Notes under the pieces: model-generated
What the model was told of the DNA's origin: nothing
The model's input: the letters and a program-made list of their open reading frames with translations, nothing else
Database searches by the model: none
NCBI GenBank assembly: GCA_028023455.1
Contig: JAQFVV010012416.1
Location: 6,181,594 to 6,245,593, forward strand
Length of the DNA stretch: 64,000 bases
From: Epiperipatus broadwayi
Lineage: Eukaryota > Onychophora > Udeonychophora > Euonychophora > Peripatidae
Direction: 5' to 3'
Translations under genes and position numbers: made by a program
Shown: piece after piece, positions 12,058-23,430 of the stretch
Position numbering within the stretch: the stretch's first letter is position 1
Layout: the number at the start of each line of letters is the position of its first letter

Positions 12058-12889
12058 TCCAGAAGCACGACTTTTCCTATTATTTTTAGGCTATTATGTC
12101 AGCATCGCAAACTTCTTCATATTTATTATGCGCTCAGCTCAATATATATATCAATGCCAAATATTAATAGCTAGATTAATTACTAATGTTATTTCAATCT
12201 TATCATACAATCCTACCATCGTAACTTATTTCTATATTTAAGAGTATCTATATGCCTTGGGAAAAATAAAGTATTCGTCTTACTATTGTTAAAATAATTT
12301 TTCATTAAATATTTTGTCATAGATTCAAATATAATCAAATGTTTTCAAATGTATTTTATTTATTTTCACGACCGTAATGGCGTGAAAATAATTTATATGT
12401 ATAATGAATTTTAGAGCGCTCCCCTAGGTAGTGTTAGTCACCATGTTTCAGAACGTAAATCAAAGCGTTAATGGCAGTATTATCATAATTCTTTCTAATA
12501 TTCGATTGGCATCTTAATATTAGACCCACCAAAGATGTGTGCTTATTTATAATATATTCTCTTTAGCTAATAAAGAGCATATGAGAAATAATAGCGTGAA
12601 TGACACTATGTAATCATCTACCGCTTGCTCATTCACGCATACACTAATGTATATAATTAATTTATAAATGTATAATAATTTGTCAGAATATTAAAATATA
12701 TGTTATTGTCTAACTTATTTGAGTAGTTCGAATTCCTTTTCCCCCACTTCCACATATTACAGCCATGCTTATCTATTATTTTAATATAGTCATAGTTAAT
12801 AGATGTCTCATTGTTTTGCTCAGCTTTGCTAATCGGCCGGTTTAAGATTAATTCTCATGTGCCATCACTATTATGTTATTTATTAGGTG

Positions 12890-13010
12890 TTAGATCTGGG
12901 GCGTAGAGAGTGGGTTCGAATTCAGGCTGGTCCCTGACCTAAATCTTGGGCTTGACTGGGTTTGAAGAACAGTTTGTGAATTCCAGCTCATGTTAGATGG
13001 ATAAACATGT
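12890..13010 (+). mobile_element. tRNA-SINE-like patch with a B-box sequence
   Basis: Contains GTGGGTTCGAATTC at 12911-12924, close to the tRNA B box GGTTCGANNCC. A shortly preceding 'ggggcgtagag' could be part of a decayed tRNA-like head. No full cloverleaf is apparent. Low certainty: a B box alone can arise by chance. Confidence 0.3.
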
Positions 13011-13034
13011 TTTGACCGGCACATAGGATTTTTT

Positions 13035-14215
13035 TTTTTCTCGGGCTTGGCCAATACCAAAATGTTGTTTTACACTTTTGTGACTTTTATTCTCTTCTAC
13101 AGCTTTCCTTGCTATTTCACAGTTATACTTTCTTATATCATTTTCAACTCTGTTCCACACCATTTTACAGAATTCGAGATATTCAATCCTTTTTAATGCA
13201 TCATTTTTGTATATCTTCATATTCCTTCTTTTCTTTATAAATTCTCTAGTCTCAGTAGAAATTTTATTGGTCAATTGCTGCTTTTTTCTACCAGCTATCT
13301 GTTGCAGTTTTTAAACTGTATCAGTTATTTTCTTATTAATTTCATTCAAATCTGAATCATGTTCAAAATCTACTATTACTTGAAACAGATTTGTAAGTTC
13401 TAATTTAAATTCATTAGAGTGTTTCTGAAGATTAGGAATATCAACTGTAAATATTGTTTTTCTTAATAATTTTTGTCTCTCTAGTTTTGCATTAACACGT
13501 ATCTTACTAATGGAGGATCACTTCTTGTGTTAAATTTATTAAAAACATTACAATCTTGAATTTCATTAGTCAAAATATAATCCAATTCTGCTGTACATTT
13601 ATTTGGATGCTTCCATGTCATTTCCTTTTAACATTTTTTTCAAAAAAAGAATTCATAATATGAAGTTGTTTTTTTTCTGCAAACTCCACAAGTCTATGAC
13701 CTCTCTCATTTCTATTACCATAACCAAAATTACCTACAGCACTTTCATCTTTCATTTGTTTACCAATTCTAGCATTAAAGTCTCCCATAACAAGTTTAAA
13801 ATGTTGTTTATTCTGATCAAAAGCCTTCTGTACATCCATATAAAAATCTTCTATTACTTCATCACTATGAAAACTTGTTGAGGCATAAACCTGAATCATT
13901 TGCATTTGGTATCTGCTATTAAGTTGTATAACTAATTTTGCCACTCTGTCCGATATATCATCAATCTCCACAATGTTGTTCTTCCACTTTTTATTTATAA
14001 TGAATCCTACTCCACTTGCACTTCCAATATTTGTGCCTTTATAGTAGAGTGCATGTCCACTTTTTAAATCAATTGTCTCTTCACCTTTTCTTCTAACTTC
14101 ACAAAGTCCAATAATGTCCCATTTAATATAAGGCAGTTCTTCTAATTCTTGCAATCTTCCTTCACTTGAAAGTGATCTGCAGTTGCAAGTACCTAAATGT
14201 CACTATCAAATGGCA
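13035..14215 (-). mobile_element. RTE-type LINE, 5' part: apurinic-type endonuclease and linker
   Basis: Minus-strand reading starts near 14200 with GTCNCRSLSSEGRLQELEEL, the N-terminal strand of the exonuclease-endonuclease-phosphatase fold. It continues in the open frame 14154-13618: DIIGLCEVRRKGEE (catalytic Glu), GVGFIINKKW, QVYASTS, MGDFNARIGK (catalytic Asp and Asn) and NERGHRLVEFA. Several active-site residues are present. A frameshift leads to 13274-12993, the basic linker ending VKQHFGIGQAREKK. Transposed DNA then interrupts it, and the linker resumes at 9812. This frame is the best preserved part of the element. Confidence 0.9.
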
Positions 14216-16125
14216 GCCTGGGTCCACAGTGAGGGGATTCTTAGCACCCTTTGCCTTCGGCCACCAACCACTGCCTTGGTTGGTGACTTTACAGCCCCCT
14301 GGGAATAAGGGCCATGATTTATTTTTGTTTGTCATGATTGTATATTGAAATTGTAAGATTTGAATCCAAATCTTAGTTTCACCTTTAATTCTGTCATCAT
14401 TCTACCTCTCACCCATTGTTATAAGTTTACATGGATTCTGACCTTGAATATTGGATTTGGTGCATAATAATATGCAATATATGTACAATTATTTCAAACG
14501 TCATATATGCGCACACACTCCAATATAATCTATATATTAAAAGTAATGCAATGCAGAGTATTATTAAATTGCCGTGCGTGATTGTGTGTAAAATTAAATA
14601 ATCATATTAATCTTATTGTGGTCATTTAAGTAATATTTTAATTTATAAAAAAACAAACTAATAATTATATTTTAAACGTAAACATATTTGTTATTATTTA
14701 GGTCAAATTCAGGTAGTACTTAAATTATGAAATCTAAAAAAATCTCTTAATTAAATGTAAAGATGTTTAAAAATAGAAATTCTCCTGCTAATTAGAGTGC
14801 AAATCATAGCGGGAGGGGGAAAAGATGACAGAGCTAAAATAGTATTTGAAACTTACAATTATAAAAAAAAAAAGGGTTTGTCAAAAGCTTTTCTAAATTA
14901 TGTCATGTAAAAAGGTAAATTTTAAAAAGTGGTCAGATTAAAATTTCATCCTGTACCACTAATGCATCTGTGACCTAAAGGGATATATAGCACAGACCAG
15001 AGAGACCGCTTGGATGGATGACGCAGTTGTTCGATGGATCCAAAAGATAAAGAAAAAAGGAATAAAAGCAACAGACTGATTGCTTATGGGCATATAATAA
15101 TTCTTGTGATGAATATGAGTGGTAATTCGTAACTATTAAAATTCAAATATGCTATTGCTGTTGCTTGTTTCTTATCCCGATCCAAATTTAAATCTAACAA
15201 TGTGCGAGGAGTAGGCGACTGCTGCGCTTCTTCGGACTGTGGCTATACAGTACGGAGCTTCCCATAAAATGAGATAAACCTAAACTGATACTGCTGCCTA
15301 TATATAAACATTTTCCTAAATGTGACTGCTGTTAAACCAGGAACCTCGGACTCTCCAATCAAGTGTGCACACTTCGATTAATCAAAGGTAAAATGATACC
15401 CAAGATTAAAGACTGTTTTTGAATCTAAAGTTAATTATATATTTTCTAATGTACCTTTTAAATTTCATCTTTCAAATTCCAAATGTAGTGCAATTCTAAC
15501 TAAACCTTAATGTAGATCTGTAACTATCTGTAAATAATCTTATATTTTGATTAATCTCGTAAAACAATCTATTTCTTATTCTTCTACTTGGGTATCTAAA
15601 ATTTACTTGTATTAGTTAAATATTATATTTCATGCCCACGTGATTTTTGAGCTGATGTTTTTTTCCCATTAATTCGCAGAAGAGTTGCCCCTCTTTTGCG
15701 TGACTTTAAATTTAAATAAAAACCCGTATCTTTTAAATAAACACTCAGCTCGGGAATTATAATATCAATTCAACATGTATTATGATAGCGAGATCCTATG
15801 ATTATTAGTATAGTGTATTGGCCACTTGGCGATCATTTTATTTTAAATAATATGTTCTTTCATTAAGTCTTAAACCTAGAGTAGTAATGTTATATGAAAG
15901 AGGAAGGGGGGAAGTTAACAGTTTATCGTTTACTTATTAAATGTGGGGATTGAAAACAAATTGATTAAACAAAAGCATAGAGTAGATAAATGTATTTGCA
16001 TTGTATGTGTGAACTGTGTTGGTTTATCGATGCCTTAAACTTAAAAACCACAGAAACTAAATAGAGATTCCTTAATGGTTTAGTTCCCATAATCAAAAGG
16101 GCATAAAGAAATGACCCCAATGGTA
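14216..16125. other. RTE 5' leader, then unassigned sequence
   Basis: 14216-14310 is GC-richer and probably the RTE 5' leader (for example cagccccctgggaataagggcc). Beyond that the DNA is AT-rich. Near 15001-15065 the plus strand reads TAWMDDAVVRWIQKIKKKGI for about 20 codons before stops. It looks like a remnant of a helix-turn-helix transposase region, but is too short to name. No CDC37 first exon was found. Confidence 0.4.
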
Positions 16126-16480
16126 ACTAACCTCGTCACGCGGTCGGGGATGGAAAGGCTACGACCTCATGCCGATGCCACACTCGTGACAACTCCTAAA
16201 GAGCACCGACCCGATGTTTGGCCGTTCCTCTCATCTCTACATTTCTCAGTGGTCATCTTCTTATAAAAGCCGAATCTCTTCATAGCTCGGCAGCATCCAA
16301 ACTAGCGCAGGTCACTTTAATGATTAGTATAAATATCTGTGCATGGTCTATTTCCACTCCTCCACATCTACTCTATTAATAAATTGTGTTTATAAATAAT
16401 GAAAGAAGTAGTGATTGCTAAGTTGGCAAGTGCACTCCTTATTAGGATTCCGTGTTGTAATTTCGTGACACACGCAACTT
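16126..16480 (+). promoter_or_regulatory. LTR-like promoter patch with TATA box and poly(A) signal
   Basis: A GC-richer block ends in TATAAAAGCCGAATC at about 16262. About 100 bp later come AATAAA-type signals (attaataaattg) near 16375, and the patch ends near 'tttcgtgaca' (16467). A promoter followed closely by a polyadenylation signal is the usual order within an LTR. The left edge was not found and no internal domain follows, so a solo LTR is one reading only. Confidence 0.3.
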
Positions 16481-17265
16481 AAACATGAGGCATGAGATGT
16501 GATCGAATGATACCCGGATAGAATTAAATTACATATCAATTAATTAATTGTTAATAAATAATTTGCATATATCTATTTCTGTGTTGCGTGTCTGCTTGAT
16601 TTTATAGAAATAATATAATGTCTCATTTCATTATCAATTCTTATTAAGTATATAGCAGTTGGCCTTAACCTTAATAATAATTTAGTTAGAGTTTCATGAT
16701 CTCCCTGACCCCTGGCCTAGAAAGATATTGCTATTGTTATGGTAGATGCGTTGTCATGTGGGTTTTGTTGTGAATGAAATGACTGTTCGAATACGGTATC
16801 ACAAGCCCTGAACCCACCTGTTGTACTGCTCTTCGAACAGGGAGGTGGAATTTTGCAACATGTTAACAAGACATACGAGTTCTTACCATTACAATATATC
16901 TTTTGGAAAAATATTTATCATTTACACATACATTCATTGTGCCTTATCAGGCAACTAAGAAGAAAGACCATGGTATTTCTTGATCTTAAACTCAGAGGTA
17001 AAAAGCCAATAAACTCGCCACGCTGGTTAATGCATGTTGGTGAGCAGCCCATCTATGTTCATATACTATATGAATAATCACATAGTAATAATAGCTGCAA
17101 TGACTAGAACGTATGGAGTGGACATTTAGGAATTTGACCTGCTCAGTTTTTTTAAGGCCTCCAAGAGGATTCAAAGGGTCTCCTTTCAGTTAATAGTAAA
17201 CTCCTTTCTGCAGCCATACATTTTATACACATATATGTATACATAATCAGACATATATTTTGAAC

Positions 17266-19165
17266 CTGACCATTATAAATAATCATTTCCCATTTTATTA
17301 TACTCTTAATTAATTTTACATCTATTTATATTATTTTATTTTTAAGCTATTTTAATTTTATAATTTTAAATTTAATTTAAAAAAATTTTTTTAAAAAATT
17401 CTCTTAACAATTTTATATATATATTTTATTATTTAATACATATTATTTTATTTTTTACTTATATTTTTAATTAACTTCTAACCTTTTTTAATTTTTATAA
17501 TTAATTATTAACTTTTTACATTACATATTACCTTTTTTTTAACATTACAAATTAATCACCTCTTTAAAATTGACTCTTTACATATCCTATTTCTAAAAAC
17601 CAACTGATAAATTTTTCAAAAATTTTTATACTTGCTTAACAACTCTCTTTCATCATTTTCTTTGGTTTTATTTTTCCTAACCATTTTTTTTATTCAATCT
17701 ATTAATAATAATAATTGTTTATAAAATTGTCTATCCCAATATCCCTATTAAGATTTGGTTTTATATTTTTAATCAATATTGCTTTTTATTTTTTATCCCT
17801 TGCATTATATATATAATTAATCATTTTTATACTATCTTCCTCAAACCTATGACCTGTTTCTAAAGAATATAGATATAAAATATAAAATAAGTTGTATAAA
17901 TTTAAGAATATATAGAACTAAGAATTATTGCTCAAATGAAGAAGATTATAGTAAACAGATACAATTGATTTAAAGATAATGAATATCCAGAAAAAGTTAT
18001 AGATGAAAGTATAAGCAAACCAGAGGAAAAATTTAATAAAAATAGTTAGTTTGTAGAAAAATAAAATTGATAAAAATAAATATATAATTATTAAAATGTA
18101 TAATAGGGTTATAAAAATATGAATAAAATAATTATTAAAATTAATAAAAAGTTTAATAATGTAATAAAATTTAAGATAGTAAATAAAAGAAGAAAGAATA
18201 TACTTAATATATTAGATAATAAATATGTGAGAAAAGTAGGAAATTCATTAATAGGGTATATAAAATTGAAAGCAAGTCATGTAAAAGTATAAAAACTAAT
18301 TATGCAGGTGAAATAAAGAATTCAGTTTGTACAAGATTAATTAATATGATAAGAGATCATCGATTTATTTGCATTCATTAGAAACAGGTCATTGGTTTGA
18401 GAAAGTTAGTATAAAAATGATTAATTATACAAATAATAGAAGGAATAGAAAAATAAAAGAGGCAATATTGATTAAAAATGTAAAATCAATTCTTAATAGG
18501 GATTTTGGAGTAAAGAGTAATTTTATAAACATTATTAATAATAGATTGAATAAAAAAATGATTAGGAAGAATAAAGGTGAAGAAAATGATGATAGAGGGA
18601 GTTGTTAAGCAAGTATAAAAAATTTTGAAAAAATTGTTGATTTTTAGAAATGGGATATATAAAGAGTAGATTTTAAAGAAGTGAGTAATTTGTAACATAA
18701 AAAAAGATAATTTGTAATACAAAAAGTTAATTAGAAATATAAGTAAAAATAATAATAAAATAATTTGTATTAAATAGTAAAATATAAAAAAAATTGTTAG
18801 AAAATTAAAAAAATTTTTTTTTGAAAATTAAATTTAAAATTATAAAATTATAATAAATAGATTAAACATAAAATAATATAAACAGTTGTAAAATTAATTA
18901 AGAGTATAATAAAATGGGAAATGATTATTTATAATAGTCAGATTAAGATATATGTTGAATTATGTTAAGATGTATGTTTGTTTATGTGTATAAATATGTG
19001 CATAAAATGTATCCTATGATTATATATTTGGATATTGTAGTTCTGATGATGACTGCAGGATAATTGAAACTGTAAGAGTAAAGTTTTGATGTAAAAAATA
19101 GATTTGTTGAAGTGTATAAGAAAGTTGGAAATGGTATGATTTGTAAAGATAGGAATCAATACATA
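17266..19165 (+). mobile_element. Penelope-like element PLE-B with inverted 3' arm
   Basis: The plus-strand part (about 17880-19165) encodes a decayed GIY-YIG endonuclease C-terminus. NYAGEIKNSVCTRLINMIRDHR is readable at about 18298-18363. A one-base shift into the open frame 18369-18608 gives HSLETGHWFEKVSIKMINY and KIKEAILI, typical of Penelope endonuclease domains. The left part (17266 to about 17880) is the same 3' region inverted, matching 18350-18941. The plus-strand 3' tail runs on to about 19165 and includes CTGATGATGACTGCAGG ... GAAACTGTAAG. The RT is not recognisable. The sequence is extremely AT-rich and dead. Confidence 0.75.
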
Positions 19166-20518
19166 AGACAAGAAAGAAATCAATTATATGCAAACTCTCA
19201 AGTGATTTACCATACTGAACAAAATTGTGGTTACCTTTAGCAGGGATATTTGCATTATACTTGTATCTTCACAGAATCTCTTGAATGATTTTCATTTGGA
19301 CATTGTATAAAGGATTTAGGAACAAGATCTAAGCTATTCTCTGAAATAGGTATTCACAATATTTTGAAAGATGTTAGATAGGATTCTGAACCCCAGAGAT
19401 GGGAAAACATTATAATAGACCAGCAAGCCACAAAAAGCAAGGCCTTTAATTATATTAGTTGTCTTAAATAATGAAGTCTATAGTAAATAAATCTTTTGCA
19501 ATTAATATTTTTTGGATGTTTATTTTAACCTCTGAGTTGATCTTAATAATGTAAATGGATATTGATATTTCTAAAAAAAAAAATACTTTTGTGAAGAGAG
19601 ATGTTTGTAGTATCTGATAAAACTAATTTTTGGTGTGTGTGTGTGGGGGGGTCATTTTAATGAATAAAAAACTGATTTTTTTTTTAATAATGATATTATT
19701 AACATAAGCCATCTTGGAAATTTTTTTTTGTATTAATGGATGAGAATATTTGATATTATCATTGACAACTCTTTTAGAAGGAAAATTAGCGTAAAGAGAA
19801 AATAATGCAGGCATGTTTAGCTGAAAAAATAAATAATGATTCAATAAGCAAGATTCAAATTATTTAGCAGTATGTATGATATTTGAATTTTAAAGATCTA
19901 TCTGGACCTCTATCAGATAATATTATTCCTAAGAAGAGTATAATTAAAGTTGTGAACACAATTACATAGAAAAATAAGTTGGTTTTCATGAAAATCCAAA
20001 CAAATCATAAATTCACATAAGCTTTGGCTAATAAAGGGTATTTAGTTGTGGATAAACTAATATGAATTATTCTGATATGACTTAAAGTAGGCATAAAATA
20101 ATTTATACATGGTATTGCTTGCATGTTTTTTGGATTATTGATTTTTTAATGAATACCATGATTAAATGTATGCTTATTTCTATTTTAATGTTATTTATCA
20201 ATGTAAATTATCAGAATTTATCAAAGTTAAGCATATTAAAATTTGTCATTGCCTTTTGGTATTTTAGATAATTGTTCTCCATAGACCCCCCCCCCCCAAC
20301 CATCGTATTATACAATACCATATTTAGTATACATGGCATGCACAAATTGTCTTGTGCTTTGGAATGTGATTATCATTTATATGTAAAATGGTTTTAAGCT
20401 CAGAAAATCCAGTCTTCTAGTACTTTGATAATTTCTGAAATGTTTTTAGCAGGGCTAAGTTTTGTATAGGAATAAGTTTGTAGATTTTTGTTATTGCATT
20501 TTTTCTCTGCTTTATTAG
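19166..20518. other. sequence before CDC37 exon 2, nothing recognised except a C-run
   Basis: AT-rich DNA ending in the splice acceptor of CDC37 exon 2 (tttattag at 20511-20518). A homopolymer of 13 C lies at about 20286-20298. No open frame with a domain was seen. Confidence 0.5.
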
Positions 20519-20652
20519 GTTTCTGATGATGAAGATGAAACTCATCCAAATGTTGATACACCCAGTTTGTTTCGCTGGAGACATCAAGCACGGCTTGAAC
20601 GAATGGCTGAGTCACAGCGGGAAAGGGATGAAATATTGAAGGGCCATGAAGA
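20519..20652 (+). CDS. CDC37: CDC37 exon (N-terminal client-binding segment)
   Basis: Cdc37 is the cytosolic adaptor that delivers protein kinases to Hsp90. This exon opens at [20 protein letters not shown] and continues through [15 protein letters not shown]. That matches residue 12 onward of the family almost perfectly, so the exon begins just before the conserved CK2-phosphorylated serine (Ser13 in vertebrates), which is present within S-D-D-E-D. The acceptor is tttattag|GTT and the donor GA|gtaaat. The exon ends in phase 2, completing a Glu codon with the first base of the next exon. No stop interrupts it and codon use is less AT-rich than the flanks. The initiator exon (about 11 codons) was not found in the preceding 20 kb and may lie left of the window. 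Confidence 0.97.
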
Positions 20653-21655
20653 GTAAATATACAGTTTGATATTTTTTTATTTTAATTAAAATTTAGAAGA
20701 ATAGTACTAGAGAAATTATTGAGTGATTTTTTTTCCTTGTTTTTTCTCTTATTAAGAATAACTAGATTTGCTTTTACCATCCAATAATTGAAAACAGAAA
20801 GTTTGCTACTAAATAAAAGTAGACATTGAATCATTCTTGAGGCATTAAAAGAAATCAACAAAACAAATTCTTGTTGCAATTGTTATTACTAGATAATTAT
20901 TCCTATGGTTAATGTATGCGAATGGACTGCTTACCAATGCACATCACTTAGCCAGCTGAGTTTACTGGTATTTTGGAGTTTAAGAAGAAACACCATCATC
21001 TTTTCAGTTGTCTGATAGTTGTTAATTGAAACATCGAGGTTTCTTGAAAGCGGGATGAATGTTCACATGCAAATGTTCTTTTATGTATATATTTATAATC
21101 ATGACAGTCCAAACTTTCCATGAAGCTATAAAATCATCAGCCAACGCAGCAGTTAGCAACCGAAGGCAGAGCACTAATAATCTGATTGTGATACTATCAT
21201 TCGATGATCAAAATTTTATTTAGCTACTTACAAATGTTTATACATTCAAAAAAGTAAGTTAGCATGAATGGAAGAATTGGACTTAGTGAAGTTAGAAGAA
21301 AAGTTAAAGAAAATGGACGTGTATTTTACTAAGTGAAAATACAAGAAGAATGAAATTTGTTATAAATAAAAAATGGAAAGACATTGTATAAATTGATGGT
21401 ATAACAAACACATTGACAAGATTTTTTAATTAATTTAATAAAAAGTATTAAATACAGATAATTCAGGCTTACATCCAAAAAGTTGTCATTATTTTGAAGT
21501 AGAGGATTTTTATATAGATATACAAATGTTTTGATCACATCAAACTCAATATTTTAAAGTTATCAAGAAAGATGATAATGCTAGAATTGTAAAAAGATGA
21601 ATGGCTGAAAAGTTGGAGTAGATTGAAGCCTTTCCATTAAAGTGTGAGGATTTGC
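20653..21655. other. CDC37 intron, no named element
   Basis: Intron sequence after exon 2. Slightly more complex DNA near 20880-21200 (for example ccaacgcagcagttagcaacc) is unassigned. No exon-like frame was seen. Confidence 0.5.
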
Positions 21656-21711
21656 TATCTTAATGTAAACTGGGCACTGATTATATATATGTGTGAAAGA
21701 TGATAATCTGG

Positions 21712-21755
21712 ACCAGCTGATGAATGCTGGTTTAGCATGAAATACGTATATTGGT
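21712..21755 (+). ncRNA. hammerhead ribozyme-like motif (type I, minimal)
   Basis: All conserved parts occur in order. Stem I: ACCAG (21712-21716) with TTGGT (21751-21755), 5 pairs with one G-U. Core CTGATGA (21717-21723). Stem II: ATGCT/AGCAT with loop GGTTT (21724-21738). GAAA (21739-21742). Stem III: self-complementary ATACGTAT (21742-21749), forming a 2-bp stem with an ACGT loop or a 4-bp stem in a dimer. Then A at the NUH cleavage position (21750). It lies 57 bp before a Penelope RT fragment, and hammerhead motifs with tiny stem III are known from Penelope-like elements. Self-cleavage is inferred, not shown. Confidence 0.75.
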
Positions 21756-23430
21756 AATTATTTATATTTTCTACATGTGTGTGGTCATGTATATCAGTTG
21801 TATGAAATAGTGTGGATAGTTGGTGGTTGTTTGACAGTCTGAGTTCAGATGGTATTATAAATAAATTAAATAATATAAAACTGAATAGAAATCAAAGTAT
21901 AGTTACAATGGATATAGGAAAGATCCAGGTATTCCAAGAATTAAAAGTATGCAAATATTTAATACAAAAAGACTATCTACACATCAATAATATAAATATA
22001 ATACATATTGTAGAAGTAGGTTTAGCATTGATCGATAATAGTTTATATTTTAAATATAATAATGAATATTGGATTATATTTAAACGATGGTTAATCAGTT
22101 GTGCATTTAGTGGGCTAATGTCTTCAGTATTTATAAATTAATTAGAAATTAATACAATTGAAAAAAAGAATAATAAAGCAAAAAATAATAAATATTCTAG
22201 ATATGTAGATATTATTTTAATAATTGATTATAAATGTCTTATGAATAATATTTATAATGACTTTAATAAAAATACATATGGTATTAAATTTGCAAAAGTA
22301 GAATTTAATGTTAAAATTAAGTTTTTAGTTGTAGAAATTATTGCAGAACATTATTATTATAACAAAATTATATTAAAATAATTCATTAAAGATGATAAAT
22401 TAAGTCAAATAATTTCTATAGCAACAAGCAGGGATACAAAAGATTGCAAATTATTAAAAATTTTAAATATAAAAATATGGCTAATTTACAAAGGAACAGT
22501 TTATTGAATTATATAAAAACAATGGATATAATCCTATGAATATTAAAAATATACTTTTTAATTATAAATCATCTAAATTAATTAATATTATGTATAGAGC
22601 TTGCAAAATAAGCTCTTAACAAGCTTTGAGAATATCCTCAACCCCAGACCGGTTTCTACTCTGGGGTTGAGTATATTCTCAAAGCTTGTTAAGAGCTTAT
22701 TTTGCAAGCTCTGTATATAACATTTGTAAATACAAGCTTTATTAAATTAAGTTATGTGACATTTGACTTGATTTTTTATCAAATTAAATAATAATATTTC
22801 TGTTATAAACAGTAGTAATAATAATAATAGATTTAATAAAAACGGTTAGAACTTTTGTACTACCCAAAAATTTACAATACATTAATAAAAAATAAAAATA
22901 GATTGGCCAAATATTACGGTAATTATAAAATAAAAAAATATAAAAAAGGAATTGCAATAAAAATAATGAATTATAATGATAATATATTTTAAATAATTAA
23001 TAAACCATAGAAGTATTTTCAGTTAATTTCTTAACCTTTAAAACCTATTTAAATTCAAATATAGTGGAAGTAAATGCCATCACATCATATCCAAAAATTC
23101 ATGAATTTTAACATAAGCAAATTACCTATTAATTACAGACATTCTATTACATATAAAATTAATTGCAATATAATTTATGGACATATAAGAAAACAGATGA
23201 AAGCACAAAACAATATAGCAATGCAATTAATAAGATAGATGATAAATCTGCATTATATGATCACTATTTAAAATACGAACGTAGAGTAGATTGTATAAAA
23301 AATATAAAATCTTTAAACTATGTTAAAGAAGCTAATAGAAAAAAAATATATAAAACTAATATTAATTACAATAATCACAGCTGTATAAATATACGTATAA
23401 TTTCAAATAATTTTATTAGTAATTGATTAT
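21756..23430 (+). mobile_element. Penelope-like element PLE-D, decayed RT and endonuclease
   Basis: The open frame 21812-22141 resembles Penelope reverse transcriptase. SIVTMDIGKI is the palm motif with its catalytic Asp, and FSGLMSSVFIN stands where GxPMGSxLSP is expected. About 60 bp later another frame gives SRYVDIILIID, the YVDD box with its second Asp lost. The open frame 23163-23426 (SALYDHYLKYERRVDCIKN ... ANRKKIYKT) resembles the C-terminal half of the GIY-YIG domain. A palindromic MITE interrupts it at 22597. The hammerhead-like motif upstream may belong to this copy's terminal repeat. Many stops; inactive. Confidence 0.7.
22597..22711. mobile_element. 115-bp palindromic MITE with TGTATA duplication
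   Basis: An almost perfect palindrome: the arm beginning GAGCTTGCAAAATAAGCTC pairs with the right end ...GAGCTTATTTTGCAAGCTC. About 52 bp pair on each side of an 11-base loop (22649-22659). Direct repeats TGTATA (22591-22596 and 22712-22717) flank it. It codes for nothing. The TA-rich duplication fits a Tc1/mariner-type or other small DNA transposon, though AT-rich context makes the duplication less certain. Confidence 0.75.

Larger units (their letters stand above)
9813..13034. mobile_element. 3.2-kb insertion of unknown type in the RTE
   Basis: The RTE reading frame stops at a run of T/A near 9812 and resumes at a similar run near 13035, so the sequence between looks like an insertion. Its edges are blurred by poly(T). 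A start near 'ggatgtaacg' and an end near 'gcacatagga' are my best estimates. It has no recognisable transposase or polymerase. Contents: plain AT-rich DNA at 9830-11750, a 64-bp tandem repeat (11876-12057), and a tRNA-SINE-like patch near its right end. A long solo LTR or a non-autonomous element are both possible. Confidence 0.5.

Noticed and set aside
1-20518. CDC37 first exon (expected about MxxDYSxWxxIE before a phase-0 donor)
   Set aside because: I searched by eye for a matching frame followed by GT and found none. An 11-codon exon can be overlooked in AT-rich sequence, so absence is not certain.
20400-20615. 71-codon minus-strand open frame
   Set aside because: It is antisense to CDC37 exon 2, whose plus-strand match to Cdc37 with correct splice sites is unmistakable.
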